Source: Euryarchaeota archaeon UBA39 (GTDB taxonomy: Archaea; Thermoplasmatota; Poseidoniia; Poseidoniales; Thalassarchaeaceae). From it: a DNA stretch of 17,100 nucleotides. The stretch lies in contig DAQW01000142.1 of the NCBI GenBank assembly GCA_002503045.1, positions 1-17,100 of the forward strand. The letters are read 5' to 3'. Each line of letters begins with the position of its first letter. The first letter of the stretch is position 1. Both the position numbers and the translations under genes were made by a program. Shown piece after piece: positions 8,414 through 15,499 of this stretch. Below the pieces are notes generated by a model. The model had not been told where the DNA came from. It did not search any database and saw nothing but the letters and a program-made list of their open reading frames with translations.

Positions 8414-9693
8414 CGTCGATATTCTTCTAATTTAGCATCAACTAAGGATTGAGTAATACTTCTCCCATCTCTGCGAACAGCGTTAGCAACATCGTCTACT
8501 TCTTCTGGTTTCGCACCAGCAGACATTACCATATTTCGTAAGTGAAGCCTCATGTGGCCCTCTTGAATCCCTTTAGTCGCAAGTGCTCTCATTGCCCCTA
8601 GATTTTGAGCAAGACCTGCACACGCCATCATTCCTGCTAATTCCTGGGCACTGTTTGTTTTTGTTAATTCGAGATTTAATCTGGCTACAGGGTGAATTTT
8701 CGATGCACCTCCAACGGTTCCGACAGCTATTGGTATCTCGATAGTCCCGTTTATCCATCCCTGTTCGTCAACCCACCAGTGCGTCATAGAACGATATCTT
8801 CCTGTTATAGCAGCATAAGCATGGGCACCTGCTTCAATTGCTCTCCAGTCTTGCCCACATGCCAATCCTATGGGGGAAATAGCATTCATGATGCCTTTGT
8901 TATGTGTGGCTGCCCTCCAGGGATCTGCATCAGCAAATTCGTAGGCTAAAACAATGTCTTTGATAATTTCAGATCCTTCTTCAGCATCTCCCTTTGATGA
9001 AATTGCTTCAGGAGACAATTTTACAGAAGCTCTAGCAAGTCTTTTTGTTGCTAAATTAGAAAGAATTCGAAGTAAAACTCTGCCTCCTGTCAAGTCTTCT
9101 AGCCACGGAGCAGCCCTTTCTGCCATGGTATTCACTGCATTTGCTCCCATTGCATCTCTAGTATCTACAATTAAGTGTACAATCAACATTCGTTGTGATT
9201 CAGTTTCTAAAATTCTACATTCTATGTCTTTGCAACCTCCTCCTAAACGTATCATAGTTGATTCAATATCGTTGCATTTATCCATTAGTTCTTGCTTTTT
9301 TCCTTCAATCACTTCTATGGCTCTATCGAATTCATCTATGTTTAAAATTTGCAATTGTCCAATCATTAGCGGTGGGTCAACATTTGTTGTAAAACCTCCA
9401 CAATTGTATGCTCGCTTTGCAATATTGCTAGCAGCCGCGACAATACTTGATTCCTCGACACAAAACGGAATGAATTTTGGCTCGCCATCAATCAAGAAGT
9501 TCATCCCAATACCTACTGGGAGTGATAATTGCCCAACTACGTTCTCTATCATGCTGTCTGCTGTATCTCTGTCTAGCGATTCTAGATCTGTCCATGGGTG
9601 AAAATGTTCTGGGCTAAGTGAAAGTGCATTAGCTATTGCTAGATGTCTCTCGTTCATTGAAAGTGAGTAGAATCCACTAATTCGGCTATCCAT
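8410..9693 (-). CDS. mvaA: Hydroxymethylglutaryl-CoA reductase, class II
   Basis: Reduces HMG-CoA to mevalonate with two NAD(P)H, the committed step to archaeal isoprenoid lipids. The 427-residue soluble protein matches class II (Pseudomonas mevalonii / Thermoplasma type) rather than class I: it lacks membrane helices and has ENVVGQLSLPVGIGMNFLIDG (50-70). Catalytic residues are visible: Glu80/81 in VEESSIVAAAS, Lys266 in HNKGIMN, Asp282 in GQDWRA and His380 in EGHMRLH. The cofactor-binding segment DTRDAMGANAVN spans 177-188. The N-terminus DSRISGFYSLSMNER aligns with the usual class II start (DSR...GF..LS...R), supporting ATG 9693. A GGGG stretch 7 bases upstream may serve as ribosome binding site. 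Since the organism appears archaeal, the role should be biosynthetic, not mevalonate breakdown. All key residues are present. Confidence 0.95.
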   Translation of the reverse strand: MDSRISGFYSLSMNERHLAIANALSLSPEHFHPWTDLESLDRDTADSMIENVVGQLSLPVGIGMNFLIDGEPKFIPFCVEESSIVAAASNIAKRAYNCGGFTTNVDPPLMIGQLQILNIDEFDRAIEVIEGKKQELMDKCNDIESTMIRLGGGCKDIECRILETESQRMLIVHLIVDTRDAMGANAVNTMAERAAPWLEDLTGGRVLLRILSNLATKRLARASVKLSPEAISSKGDAEEGSEIIKDIVLAYEFADADPWRAATHNKGIMNAISPIGLACGQDWRAIEAGAHAYAAITGRYRSMTHWWVDEQGWINGTIEIPIAVGTVGGASKIHPVARLNLELTKTNSAQELAGMMACAGLAQNLGAMRALATKGIQEGHMRLHLRNMVMSAGAKPEEVDDVANAVRRDGRSITQSLVDAKLEEYRR

Positions 9694-9973
9694 TGGCTGC
9701 CCCTACATACTTTGCGTGGATAGTCTTGGATATGTTCCTTGTTATTTGGAATACTAAAAAAAAACCTATTTCTACTCTCAATTTCGGGTAATTAACGGTT
9801 TTAACGTTTTCAATTAATATGTTAAAATACGTTAATACTTGTGATTTTTAATTTATTGATTGCTGACCTGTCGTTTATTTCAGTATTTGGAAAATTCAAA
9901 AATGTCTAAAAAACGCATTTTTGAAATGTTAATTCGTGTGAATCGTTTATATCTAGACCCTAATGCGGCGATA
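9694..9973. promoter_or_regulatory. AT-rich divergent intergenic region with TTAACG motifs
   Basis: This 280-base spacer lies between the divergent HMG-CoA reductase and AAA+ ATPase genes. It contains an A9 run at 9756-9764 and TTAACG at 9792-9797 and 9801-9806. The same motif is inverted (CGTTAA) at 9830-9835. A 7-base inverted repeat, TTTTAAC (9799-9805) and GTTAAAA (9821-9827), has a 15-base spacer. These could be operator sites or part of a DNA-unwinding region. No RNA gene was recognised. If the downstream gene starts at ATG 9902 instead, the last 72 bases are coding. Confidence 0.4.
9946..9953 (+). promoter_or_regulatory. TATA-like box of the AAA+/propeller/DUF357 operon
   Basis: TTTATATC is close to the archaeal TATA consensus. 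Its centre lies about 25 bases before ATG 9974, the spacing expected for a leaderless transcript starting at that codon. This is the main reason for preferring 9974 over ATG 9902. A weaker TTTATT (9874-9879) sits at a similar distance before 9902. No transcript data are available. Confidence 0.4.
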
Positions 9974-12001
9974 ATGTCAGGTGCTGAGCACTTACCTAGT
10001 GGCCCTCTAGTGAGGGGGGACCCCTTTACTCAGCTACCTTTGGATCACCAACATAAGAATCTCTTAGTTGGCAGAGAGGAAATCGTCACACCTCTCGCCT
10101 CACAGATGATAAATGGGACGCCTGGAATCCATTTGATTGTAGGTGAATCAGGTTCTGGTAGAACAAGCATAATACAATGTCTTTCTTCACCAGATTCAAG
10201 ACACGTCGGCACAATTTGGCACCCCACAGACCCTACATCTAGATTCTTGAATGAGGCTTTAGTAGGTTTTACTCATGGATTCAAAATTCCACCCACTCCA
10301 CAGGCTGCAGCAAATCAGTTGACAAACTATCTTAATGACATCCAGGGTCCCCTCCCATTGATTGCTTTTGATTATAATACTCCTAATTCCCAAGAATTGA
10401 TGGCTCTGATTAAGGAACTTTTACCCGTTTTGAGGAGGATGCGTGCAATGGTCGTGTTTGCAATATCACCTAATCAAATGGAAGGGTGGGATCGTTCTTT
10501 ACATGATTCATTTGATATGATTCATTATTTAGATGCTTTAAATCTTGGACAAGTCAGGCAACTAATCGACAATCGTATGGGCACTGTCTCCAATGAGACA
10601 ATAGTTACTGATTCCACAGAATTAACCAAACTCCAAGCATTTTCTAGAGGTAACCCATCAGTGATAATCCGCCAACTGAGTAAACATCTTCGCCATCTTC
10701 GTTACCCTGAAAATGGTTCTCCGCCTCAATTTCTAGCAATTGATGTATCTACATTTCCTGATATTTCTGAATCAGAATCCCCAAATCGTGAAATTTTTTC
10801 GGCGACTCCTCAACAGATTCCTAGTCCTGCGCCCCAACGCCCTCTATTTACTACTCCTTCTCCCTCCTCTCCGCCACAATCTGATGGTGAGTATAATGCG
10901 TGGCTTCAAGGGACCACAATTGAAACTGAATCTACATTTGAACCGATACCTGCTCCAAATAACGATTTTGAGCCGATTGTGGATTCTCTTATGTTGGATG
11001 ATTCAGATTCCATGGATAGTGAAGTAGGATGGGACGATGAAGGAGTACATTTTGCATCAAGTGGGGGTATTGATGATTTTGAAGGAGACCCATTATATCT
11101 TGAAACAGAAGAAGAACCGGTGCAAGTGGAACCCTTTGCTGAATGGGATAAAAGTGAAAATGAAGATGTAAAAGAAACGTTTTCTTCAATACCTGAAACA
11201 GAAATTACATCTTCTTTATCTGATTCTAACGATTATTTTGAATTAATTGAAGACGAACCACTGCCTCTCTCCCTTGAATCTCAAATAAACCATACAATAG
11301 TTGAACCTCCTTCTCCTCCCCCTCCTAAAAGAGGAGGATTATTCGGTGTTCATTCTCGAAGTAAGAACATAGCAGCACGTATAGATGCTAATCTCCCCCC
11401 CAACCCCCCTACGTCCCAAATAATGGGGATTGACCCTTTACCCATTCCGAAAATAATTGACCCGCGGAGCCCGAAAGAATCTCTCCCTTCATTTGTTGAA
11501 TCAATCGATACCTCCTCACCTAGCCCTCAGATTTCTAATCATATTGGTGCAGATCCAATGGTTTCACGTCCGCCGGATTTGACCTCTGATGGAGCAGATT
11601 TGTGGGTTCAAGCTGGTTCTGAATCCCCTATACCCAAATCATTGTCTCCAGTAGTCAATCCCCAACCTACTTCTGTTCATGTTGCTTCACCTGAAGACAT
11701 CGTTAGGGGGCTTAATTCTCTCCGCTCCCCTCGATGGGATCCAGATGCGCCACTACGCCCTGAGCGACTAAAGGATGTCTCTGATGCAGATGTAATTATT
11801 TTAACAGCAGCCACAACTCGTGATATTTCTCCAAGTGACGATGCTTTACGGGCAAGATTGCAAGTAGGTCGTTCACGATTATCACAAATTTTCAATGATT
11901 TGAGGCGTCATGGTTTCCTTTCTGTAAGAAAAGAAGGTAGGACACGATGGTATAGAATGACTGCTGCAGCATCGCGGTTATTGACGGAGGTGGAAGAATG
12001 A
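9974..12001 (+). CDS. Degenerate AAA+ (Orc/STAND-like) ATPase with long disordered linker and C-terminal winged helix
   Basis: No named family recognised. The first 250 residues look like a P-loop NTPase: KNLLVGREE (29-36), as at the start of Cdc6/Orc and STAND ATPases, then a P-loop GESGSGRT (57-64) in which the invariant lysine is arginine. A strand PLIAFDYN (about 128-135) stands where Walker B should be, without the usual Asp-Glu pair. MVVFAISPNQ (159-168) suggests sensor 1, and SRGNPSVIIRQL (224-235) sits where sensor 2 is expected. Residues about 260-590 are Pro/Ser/Asp/Glu-rich, probably disordered. The last 80 form a winged-helix-like domain with helix DALRARLQVGRSRLSQIFNDLRR split over 600-650 and a basic wing (RKEGRTRWYRMT). 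It may bind ATP weakly or act as a scaffold on DNA. Start 9974 is preferred for its TATA spacing; ATG 9902 would add 24 residues. The stop overlaps the next ATG (ATGA). Confidence 0.7.
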   Translation: MSGAEHLPSGPLVRGDPFTQLPLDHQHKNLLVGREEIVTPLASQMINGTPGIHLIVGESGSGRTSIIQCLSSPDSRHVGTIWHPTDPTSRFLNEALVGFTHGFKIPPTPQAAANQLTNYLNDIQGPLPLIAFDYNTPNSQELMALIKELLPVLRRMRAMVVFAISPNQMEGWDRSLHDSFDMIHYLDALNLGQVRQLIDNRMGTVSNETIVTDSTELTKLQAFSRGNPSVIIRQLSKHLRHLRYPENGSPPQFLAIDVSTFPDISESESPNREIFSATPQQIPSPAPQRPLFTTPSPSSPPQSDGEYNAWLQGTTIETESTFEPIPAPNNDFEPIVDSLMLDDSDSMDSEVGWDDEGVHFASSGGIDDFEGDPLYLETEEEPVQVEPFAEWDKSENEDVKETFSSIPETEITSSLSDSNDYFELIEDEPLPLSLESQINHTIVEPPSPPPPKRGGLFGVHSRSKNIAARIDANLPPNPPTSQIMGIDPLPIPKIIDPRSPKESLPSFVESIDTSSPSPQISNHIGADPMVSRPPDLTSDGADLWVQAGSESPIPKSLSPVVNPQPTSVHVASPEDIVRGLNSLRSPRWDPDAPLRPERLKDVSDADVIILTAATTRDISPSDDALRARLQVGRSRLSQIFNDLRRHGFLSVRKEGRTRWYRMTAAASRLLTEVEE

Positions 12002-13029
12002 GTGAATGGCGAGTAGCATGGAGTCATCAGATAGATGGGCCAGTGAATGATGTAAAGGTTGATTCGAATGGCATGTTGATTTGTACGGGGCAATCTCTTA
12101 TTGCACTTCGGCCGGATGGAACTACAGCTTGGCGTAGTGACCATATTTTTGATACATACTCAGTAGAATCTTCTGGTTCCTCGGTCGCTTTACTAACAGG
12201 TACCTCTATCCATGTTCTAAATCGTAGCACTGGTTCTCCACTTAGCGATGGCCGTTCAATTCCAGGAGGGTACCGGGAAGCACTCTATCGAACTGGAGGT
12301 GGTTGGGTCGCTCCTGATAGGGGCGACCATCTACATTTGTTCAGAGAAAATGGAAGAGGTGTTCGTCGTCTTAGAGTAGGCCCTACTCGAATGTTAGTAG
12401 GATGGATGGATCGAGAACATCTACTTTGTTTAGATCATGATGGTCAACTAAGGTGTGTACGATTACATGGAGAACACGCACAAAGAGTCATAGAAAATCG
12501 TCGGTGGACATGGTGTAGCAGATTATCTGGTGGAAGGATGTTAATGTTGGATTCATCTGGCGCATTATTCGAAGGAGTCCCCAATCCGTTTGGGTGGGAT
12601 GAGATTTCGCGCATTTCTGATGGAGGTTTGGACCCACATCGTGCAATCCGAGCTGGAGATGGTTGGTGGATAATGGACCTCGAAGGACGCATACATCATT
12701 CAATAGAGGATTTAGATGCAGGATTTGGCGAGGACCCCGTAGATTCGATACATTCTGATGGTTCAGGCGTAATTGTTTCTACAACACGTGAAGGGTTAAT
12801 TCGTTGGAGTGAATCTCCTTCACTTAGTGGTATGCGGATTGATAATCTTAGAACATTACAGACTGAAGAACGACGCCGACTAGATTGGATGCAGAGAACA
12901 TCTATGTTTGAATCCGCCCAAGAGGCCGAAGATGAAGGACTTTGGACAAGAGCCTTGGAACTATATCGTGCATTGGGAAGAGAAGATGACGTGAAAAGAA
13001 TATTGGGGCTTCAGGAGGGTTCAGAGTAA
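11998..13029 (+). CDS. Beta-propeller protein with C-terminal helical (TPR-like) tail, function unknown
   Basis: The 343-residue protein has no signal peptide or membrane helix, so it is probably cytosolic. Residues 1 to about 280 consist of repeated short strands and turns (for example VNDVKVDSNGMLICTG, SLIALRPDGTTAW, SIHVLNRSTG, LLCLDHDGQLRCVRL, WWIMDLEGRIHHS). This fits a WD40/PQQ-like propeller, though no strict WD dipeptide repeat is conserved. Residues about 282-343 are helical, with SAQEAEDEGLWTRALELYRALG resembling a TPR or coatomer-type solenoid repeat. Propeller followed by helical repeats is a common protein-interaction layout. Its ATG overlaps the stop of the AAA+ gene (ATGA), and its TAA overlaps the next ATG by one base, so the three genes are very likely cotranscribed and coupled. 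A scaffold role with the ATPase is an inference. Confidence 0.7.
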   Translation: MSEWRVAWSHQIDGPVNDVKVDSNGMLICTGQSLIALRPDGTTAWRSDHIFDTYSVESSGSSVALLTGTSIHVLNRSTGSPLSDGRSIPGGYREALYRTGGGWVAPDRGDHLHLFRENGRGVRRLRVGPTRMLVGWMDREHLLCLDHDGQLRCVRLHGEHAQRVIENRRWTWCSRLSGGRMLMLDSSGALFEGVPNPFGWDEISRISDGGLDPHRAIRAGDGWWIMDLEGRIHHSIEDLDAGFGEDPVDSIHSDGSGVIVSTTREGLIRWSESPSLSGMRIDNLRTLQTEERRRLDWMQRTSMFESAQEAEDEGLWTRALELYRALGREDDVKRILGLQEGSE

Positions 13030-13319
13030 TGAATATCGAAATTTCTCGAGAGAAGGTCTTAGATGCGATTGCTCTAACAAATGCCGCCCGAGAAAAGGCT
13101 ACACCTATTGTTGATCTCAAATCTTCAGAAGGAATTCGTTTACAAGATATGTTGAGAATGTGTGATGATTATCGGAGAGATGCACTGCACTTTTTAGAAA
13201 CTGGAGACCATGTTCGTGCCTTTGGAGCGATTTATTATGCTCATGCTTGGATTGATGCAGGTGTGAGAATAGGTTGGCTCGATGGCCATGATGATGATCA
13301 TTTGTTCACATTACCATAA
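13029..13319 (+). CDS. DUF357 family protein
   Basis: A 96-residue, all-helical protein. The segment RMCDDYRRDALHFLETGDHVRAFGAIYYAHAWIDAGVRIGWL, here split at about residues 39-80, matches the pattern I know for DUF357, a small archaea-specific family of unknown function (helix with tyrosine/arginine, then FLE.GD.VRAFGA..YAH.W.DAG.R.G). Archaeal members are cytosolic. The ATG shares one base with the stop of the propeller gene (TAATG), showing tight coupling. The family is widespread in archaea, so its presence in this operon may hint at a conserved cellular role of the whole unit. The stop codon abuts the stop of the convergent PIN gene with no gap. Confidence 0.8.
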   Translation: MNIEISREKVLDAIALTNAAREKATPIVDLKSSEGIRLQDMLRMCDDYRRDALHFLETGDHVRAFGAIYYAHAWIDAGVRIGWLDGHDDDHLFTLP

Positions 13320-13703
13320 TTATTCGATTAACCGAAGGGCTCTATCTCTAACCACTTCTAGATATCCACATCCTTCTGCAACTAGTCTTCTTTTGAGTTC
13401 TTTATCTACGGTTAGAACCCTTGCTCCGATTTCTTTTGCTAAGTTCAATAATGCGTCATCCGAATGATTTTCATCGGATACAATTACTTCTGCTCTTGAA
13501 AATAATAAATCAAGTAACAGGTCATTACGTTGTTTACCCATTTTTTCTAATTCAATCTTTACTTGAGAAGGAATAATCCATCGACTTGGACCAATTGTTC
13601 TTTCGATTTCTATGTCTATGTTCATCCCTGCATCTACGGCTGCAGCCCATCCACATGCATCAATTAATAGATCAGGCAAAATCTCACCCTGAGATCGTTC
13701 CAT
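13320..13703 (-). CDS. FCF1-like PIN domain ribonuclease (COG1412 type)
   Basis: PIN domains are Mg/Mn-dependent RNases; the archaeal FCF1-like group resembles eukaryotic rRNA-processing factors FCF1/UTP23 and is thought to act in RNA processing. From ATG 13703 the 127-residue product shows the PIN acidic residues in order: Asp in LLIDACGWAAAV, Glu in PSQVKIELEKM, Asp in HSDDALLNLAKE and Asp in VLTVDKELKRRL. All four appear intact, so activity is plausible. A TTG at 13730 would add nine residues and increase overlap with aIF2 gamma; ATG 13703 gives a 20-base overlap and places the first beta strand where the family expects it. Genes of this family often sit next to aIF2 gamma in archaea, and this holds here. 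No antitoxin-like partner is present, so a VapC toxin is unlikely. Confidence 0.8.
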   Translation of the reverse strand: MERSQGEILPDLLIDACGWAAAVDAGMNIDIEIERTIGPSRWIIPSQVKIELEKMGKQRNDLLLDLLFSRAEVIVSDENHSDDALLNLAKEIGARVLTVDKELKRRLVAEGCGYLEVVRDRALRLIE

Positions 13704-14926
13704 GGCCAATGAGGCGCCATCTAGAATCAATTCTTCTTGAGAGGGTAACTCTACTCCCTACTGGTGCACAAATTGGTAATCTTAGGGTCAAAGTTGTAAC
13801 TCCTTTAGATACCTTGTTGACTACACCTACTGAAGTAGCAGTAGAAGCATTTACCATTAACATCTCATTAAGAGCTAGAGGTTTCACCTTGTCTGCTTTT
13901 CCTTCTTCGCTTGCTACCATTCTATCCAATAAAGTTAGATTTAGTGACATAACTTCCCAAATGGGTGGTAATTCTCCCTTTCTAGCCATTACTTGCCCAG
14001 ATAGGTTGTCAGCCTTTGTCATTGAAGGATCTAGCGGGGTAGAAATGCCACATAAACCGCCTGCATTCATTTCTTCCAAATCTAGTCCTCCTCCTTTCAT
14101 TGACATAATTCTAGTCTCTATTGGAGTCCATTTCTGTTTGGAACCTTGAGTTGATCTTCTACCTGGTGCAATTACTACTTCATCTCCTTTGGAGAATTTA
14201 CCTCGTACAATAGAACCTCCGATTATTCCTCCCTTGAGCCCATTTGGTCGTGTCCCTGGACGATTGATGTCAAAAGATCTAGCAACATGCATCATTCCTT
14301 CTTCATCCCCTCTATCCGGTGTTGGTATTTGTGCTTCAACAGCTTGGATTAAAATATCCAGATTTACATCGTGATGAGCAGATACAGGGATAATTGGCGC
14401 ATTTTCTGCAATTGTTCCAGAAACAAATTCTGTAATTTCCTTGTGAGATTCAATTGCTCTTTCTCTGGTGACTAAATCTACCTTATTCTGAACAATTACT
14501 ATATTTTCTATTCCAGCAATTTGCAGTGCTGCTAAATGTTCTCTTGTCTGAGGCTGAGGGCATTGTTCGTTTGCAGCAATGAGAAGAAGGGCTCCATCCA
14601 TTATTGATGCGCCAGAAATCATCACTGCCATCAGAGTTTCATGGCCAGGTGCATCAACGAAAGAAACTGTTCTTTGCAATTCAGATTCTTTGTCCTTGGC
14701 TCCATCAGGGCGCTTTCCCATTGGATAGTATTGCCCATCTTTTGTACAATAAAATGCAGTATCTGCATATCCTAGTTTTATTGAGATACCACGTTTTCTT
14801 TCTTCTGAGTGTGTATCTGTCCAAGTTCCAGAAAGTGCTCTCGTTAGAGTTGTTTTTCCATGGTCGACATGTCCGACTAAACCAATGTTGACTTCCGGTT
14901 GTCGGGGAAGTATCGCCAGGATTCAC
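13684..14926 (-). CDS. Translation initiation factor aIF2, gamma subunit, with apparent 5' frameshift
   Basis: GTPase subunit that, with alpha and beta, carries initiator Met-tRNA to the small ribosomal subunit. The frame ending at TGA 13684-13686 has G1 GHVDHGKTT, switch 1 region SGTWTDTHSEERKRGISI, G3 DAPGHE, G4 NKVD and beta-barrel domains 2 and 3. Total length of about 413 residues is normal. The frame has no ATG, GTG or TTG between an upstream TGA and the P-loop. The best start is GTG 14926 (minus), preceded by GAGGAG, but it lies in another frame; removing one base from the four-C run (GGGG at 14904-14907 on the plus strand) would join them as VNPGDTSRQPEVNIGLVGH. A CTG start at 14920 without frameshift is the alternative. 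The usual zinc knuckle after the switch region is lost (only one Cys). It follows rps6e and overlaps the PIN gene. Confidence 0.88.
14904..14907 (-). other. Probable one-base frameshift in a C4 run near the aIF2 gamma start
   Basis: The plus strand reads GGGG here, CCCC in the gene. The GTG-initiated frame with its ribosome binding site runs into this tract, and the conserved frame beginning RQPEVNIGLVGH leaves it shifted by one base. A three-C run would restore a clean open frame. A homopolymer miscount in sequencing is the simplest reading. Confidence 0.6.
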
Positions 14927-14937
14927 CCACTCCTCAA

Positions 14938-15432
14938 TCACTCGGAGCCTTCGTCGCCGGCTCCGAAGATGTCGCCAAGAGGTCTTGATCCCTTCTTTAC
15001 GACGGTGAGGTTGATTTGTCGCGTGTCAGTAGATATTGTATTTCCACGCAGGTTTCTTCTTCGTCGGATTCCTCCGTATTTGTAACGATACACCTTTCCA
15101 TTTTTTCGTACGTAGCGTTTTCCTTTGTAGCCCACACCAGGACCTACAAGGACCGCATTTACTCCGCCTCCATGTAGGTCACTACGCATCGGCGTGCCTG
15201 TTTTGTCACTTCCACCAGTGACCTTTAGTGTGTATCCTGTCATGTCTTCATGGACATTTTCACCAGGTATTTCATCTCCAATTTTCTTGCCAAGTAATGC
15301 GTTGTAATTGTTGCCCTCGACATCAGTTTGGTATGATGGGGAATAGGTTCGTACCACGTCTTTAGCATTCTTCCTTTCCAACTTTGTAGTTGAATCATTT
15401 ACGACGGCTTTGAACACTCGATCGTCGGCCAT
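14938..15432 (-). CDS. rps6e: Small ribosomal subunit protein S6e (eS6)
   Basis: Archaeal/eukaryotic-type protein of the small ribosomal subunit. The 164-residue product contains the eS6 hallmarks: VFKAVVNDSTTK at the start, LLGKKIGDEIPGE (47-58), LKVTGGSDKTGTPMRSDLHG (69-88) and the arginine-rich RRRRNLRGNTIST (123-135). It then ends with QINLTVVKKGSRPLGDIF. It is longer than minimal archaeal eS6 (about 125-130 residues) through an insertion at about 20-41 and an Arg/Lys/Tyr-rich one at 104-118. ATG 15432 was chosen because MADDRVFKAVV matches the family start; the frame extends 25 codons further upstream without family similarity. Its stop precedes the aIF2 gamma GTG by 11 bases, so the two are cotranscribed. 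Confidence 0.92.
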   Translation of the reverse strand: MADDRVFKAVVNDSTTKLERKNAKDVVRTYSPSYQTDVEGNNYNALLGKKIGDEIPGENVHEDMTGYTLKVTGGSDKTGTPMRSDLHGGGVNAVLVGPGVGYKGKRYVRKNGKVYRYKYGGIRRRRNLRGNTISTDTRQINLTVVKKGSRPLGDIFGAGDEGSE

Positions 15433-15463
15433 GGTACTCACTGCGTTTCGCCGACCATTGACC

Positions 15464-15471
15464 CCTATAAG
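15464..15471 (-). promoter_or_regulatory. TATA-like box for rps6e and the translation operon
   Basis: On the minus strand this reads CTTATAGG. Its centre is about 35 bases before the rps6e ATG, which would place transcription start roughly 9 bases ahead of the codon. The 67-base gap between the orc1/cdc6 stop and rps6e is the only real gap in this minus-strand cluster, so an own promoter for the ribosomal and initiation-factor genes is plausible. Confidence 0.35.
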
Positions 15472-15499
15472 AGCGGTTCGCTGTCGAAACCTCTCTAAA

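Noticed and set aside
8954..9601. Plus-strand open frame of about 215 codons opposite HMG-CoA reductase
   Set aside because: Antisense shadow of a gene with intact catalytic residues; serine/isoleucine-rich product typical of a reverse-complement frame.
9974..12001. Second Orc1/Cdc6 gene
   Set aside because: The region resembles Orc/Cdc6 at VGREE and in ending with a winged helix, but it lacks the Walker A lysine, the Walker B DE and GDAR sensor 2, and has a long linker; kept as an unassigned degenerate ATPase.
13586..14149. Plus-strand open frame of about 187 codons across the PIN and aIF2 gamma genes
   Set aside because: It crosses two well-identified minus-strand genes and shows no domain.
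14705..14941. Small protein of 78 residues starting at GTG 14941
   Set aside because: Its frame overlaps the G1 region of aIF2 gamma in the wrong frame. Only its first few codons are likely used, as the true start of aIF2 gamma before the presumed frameshift.
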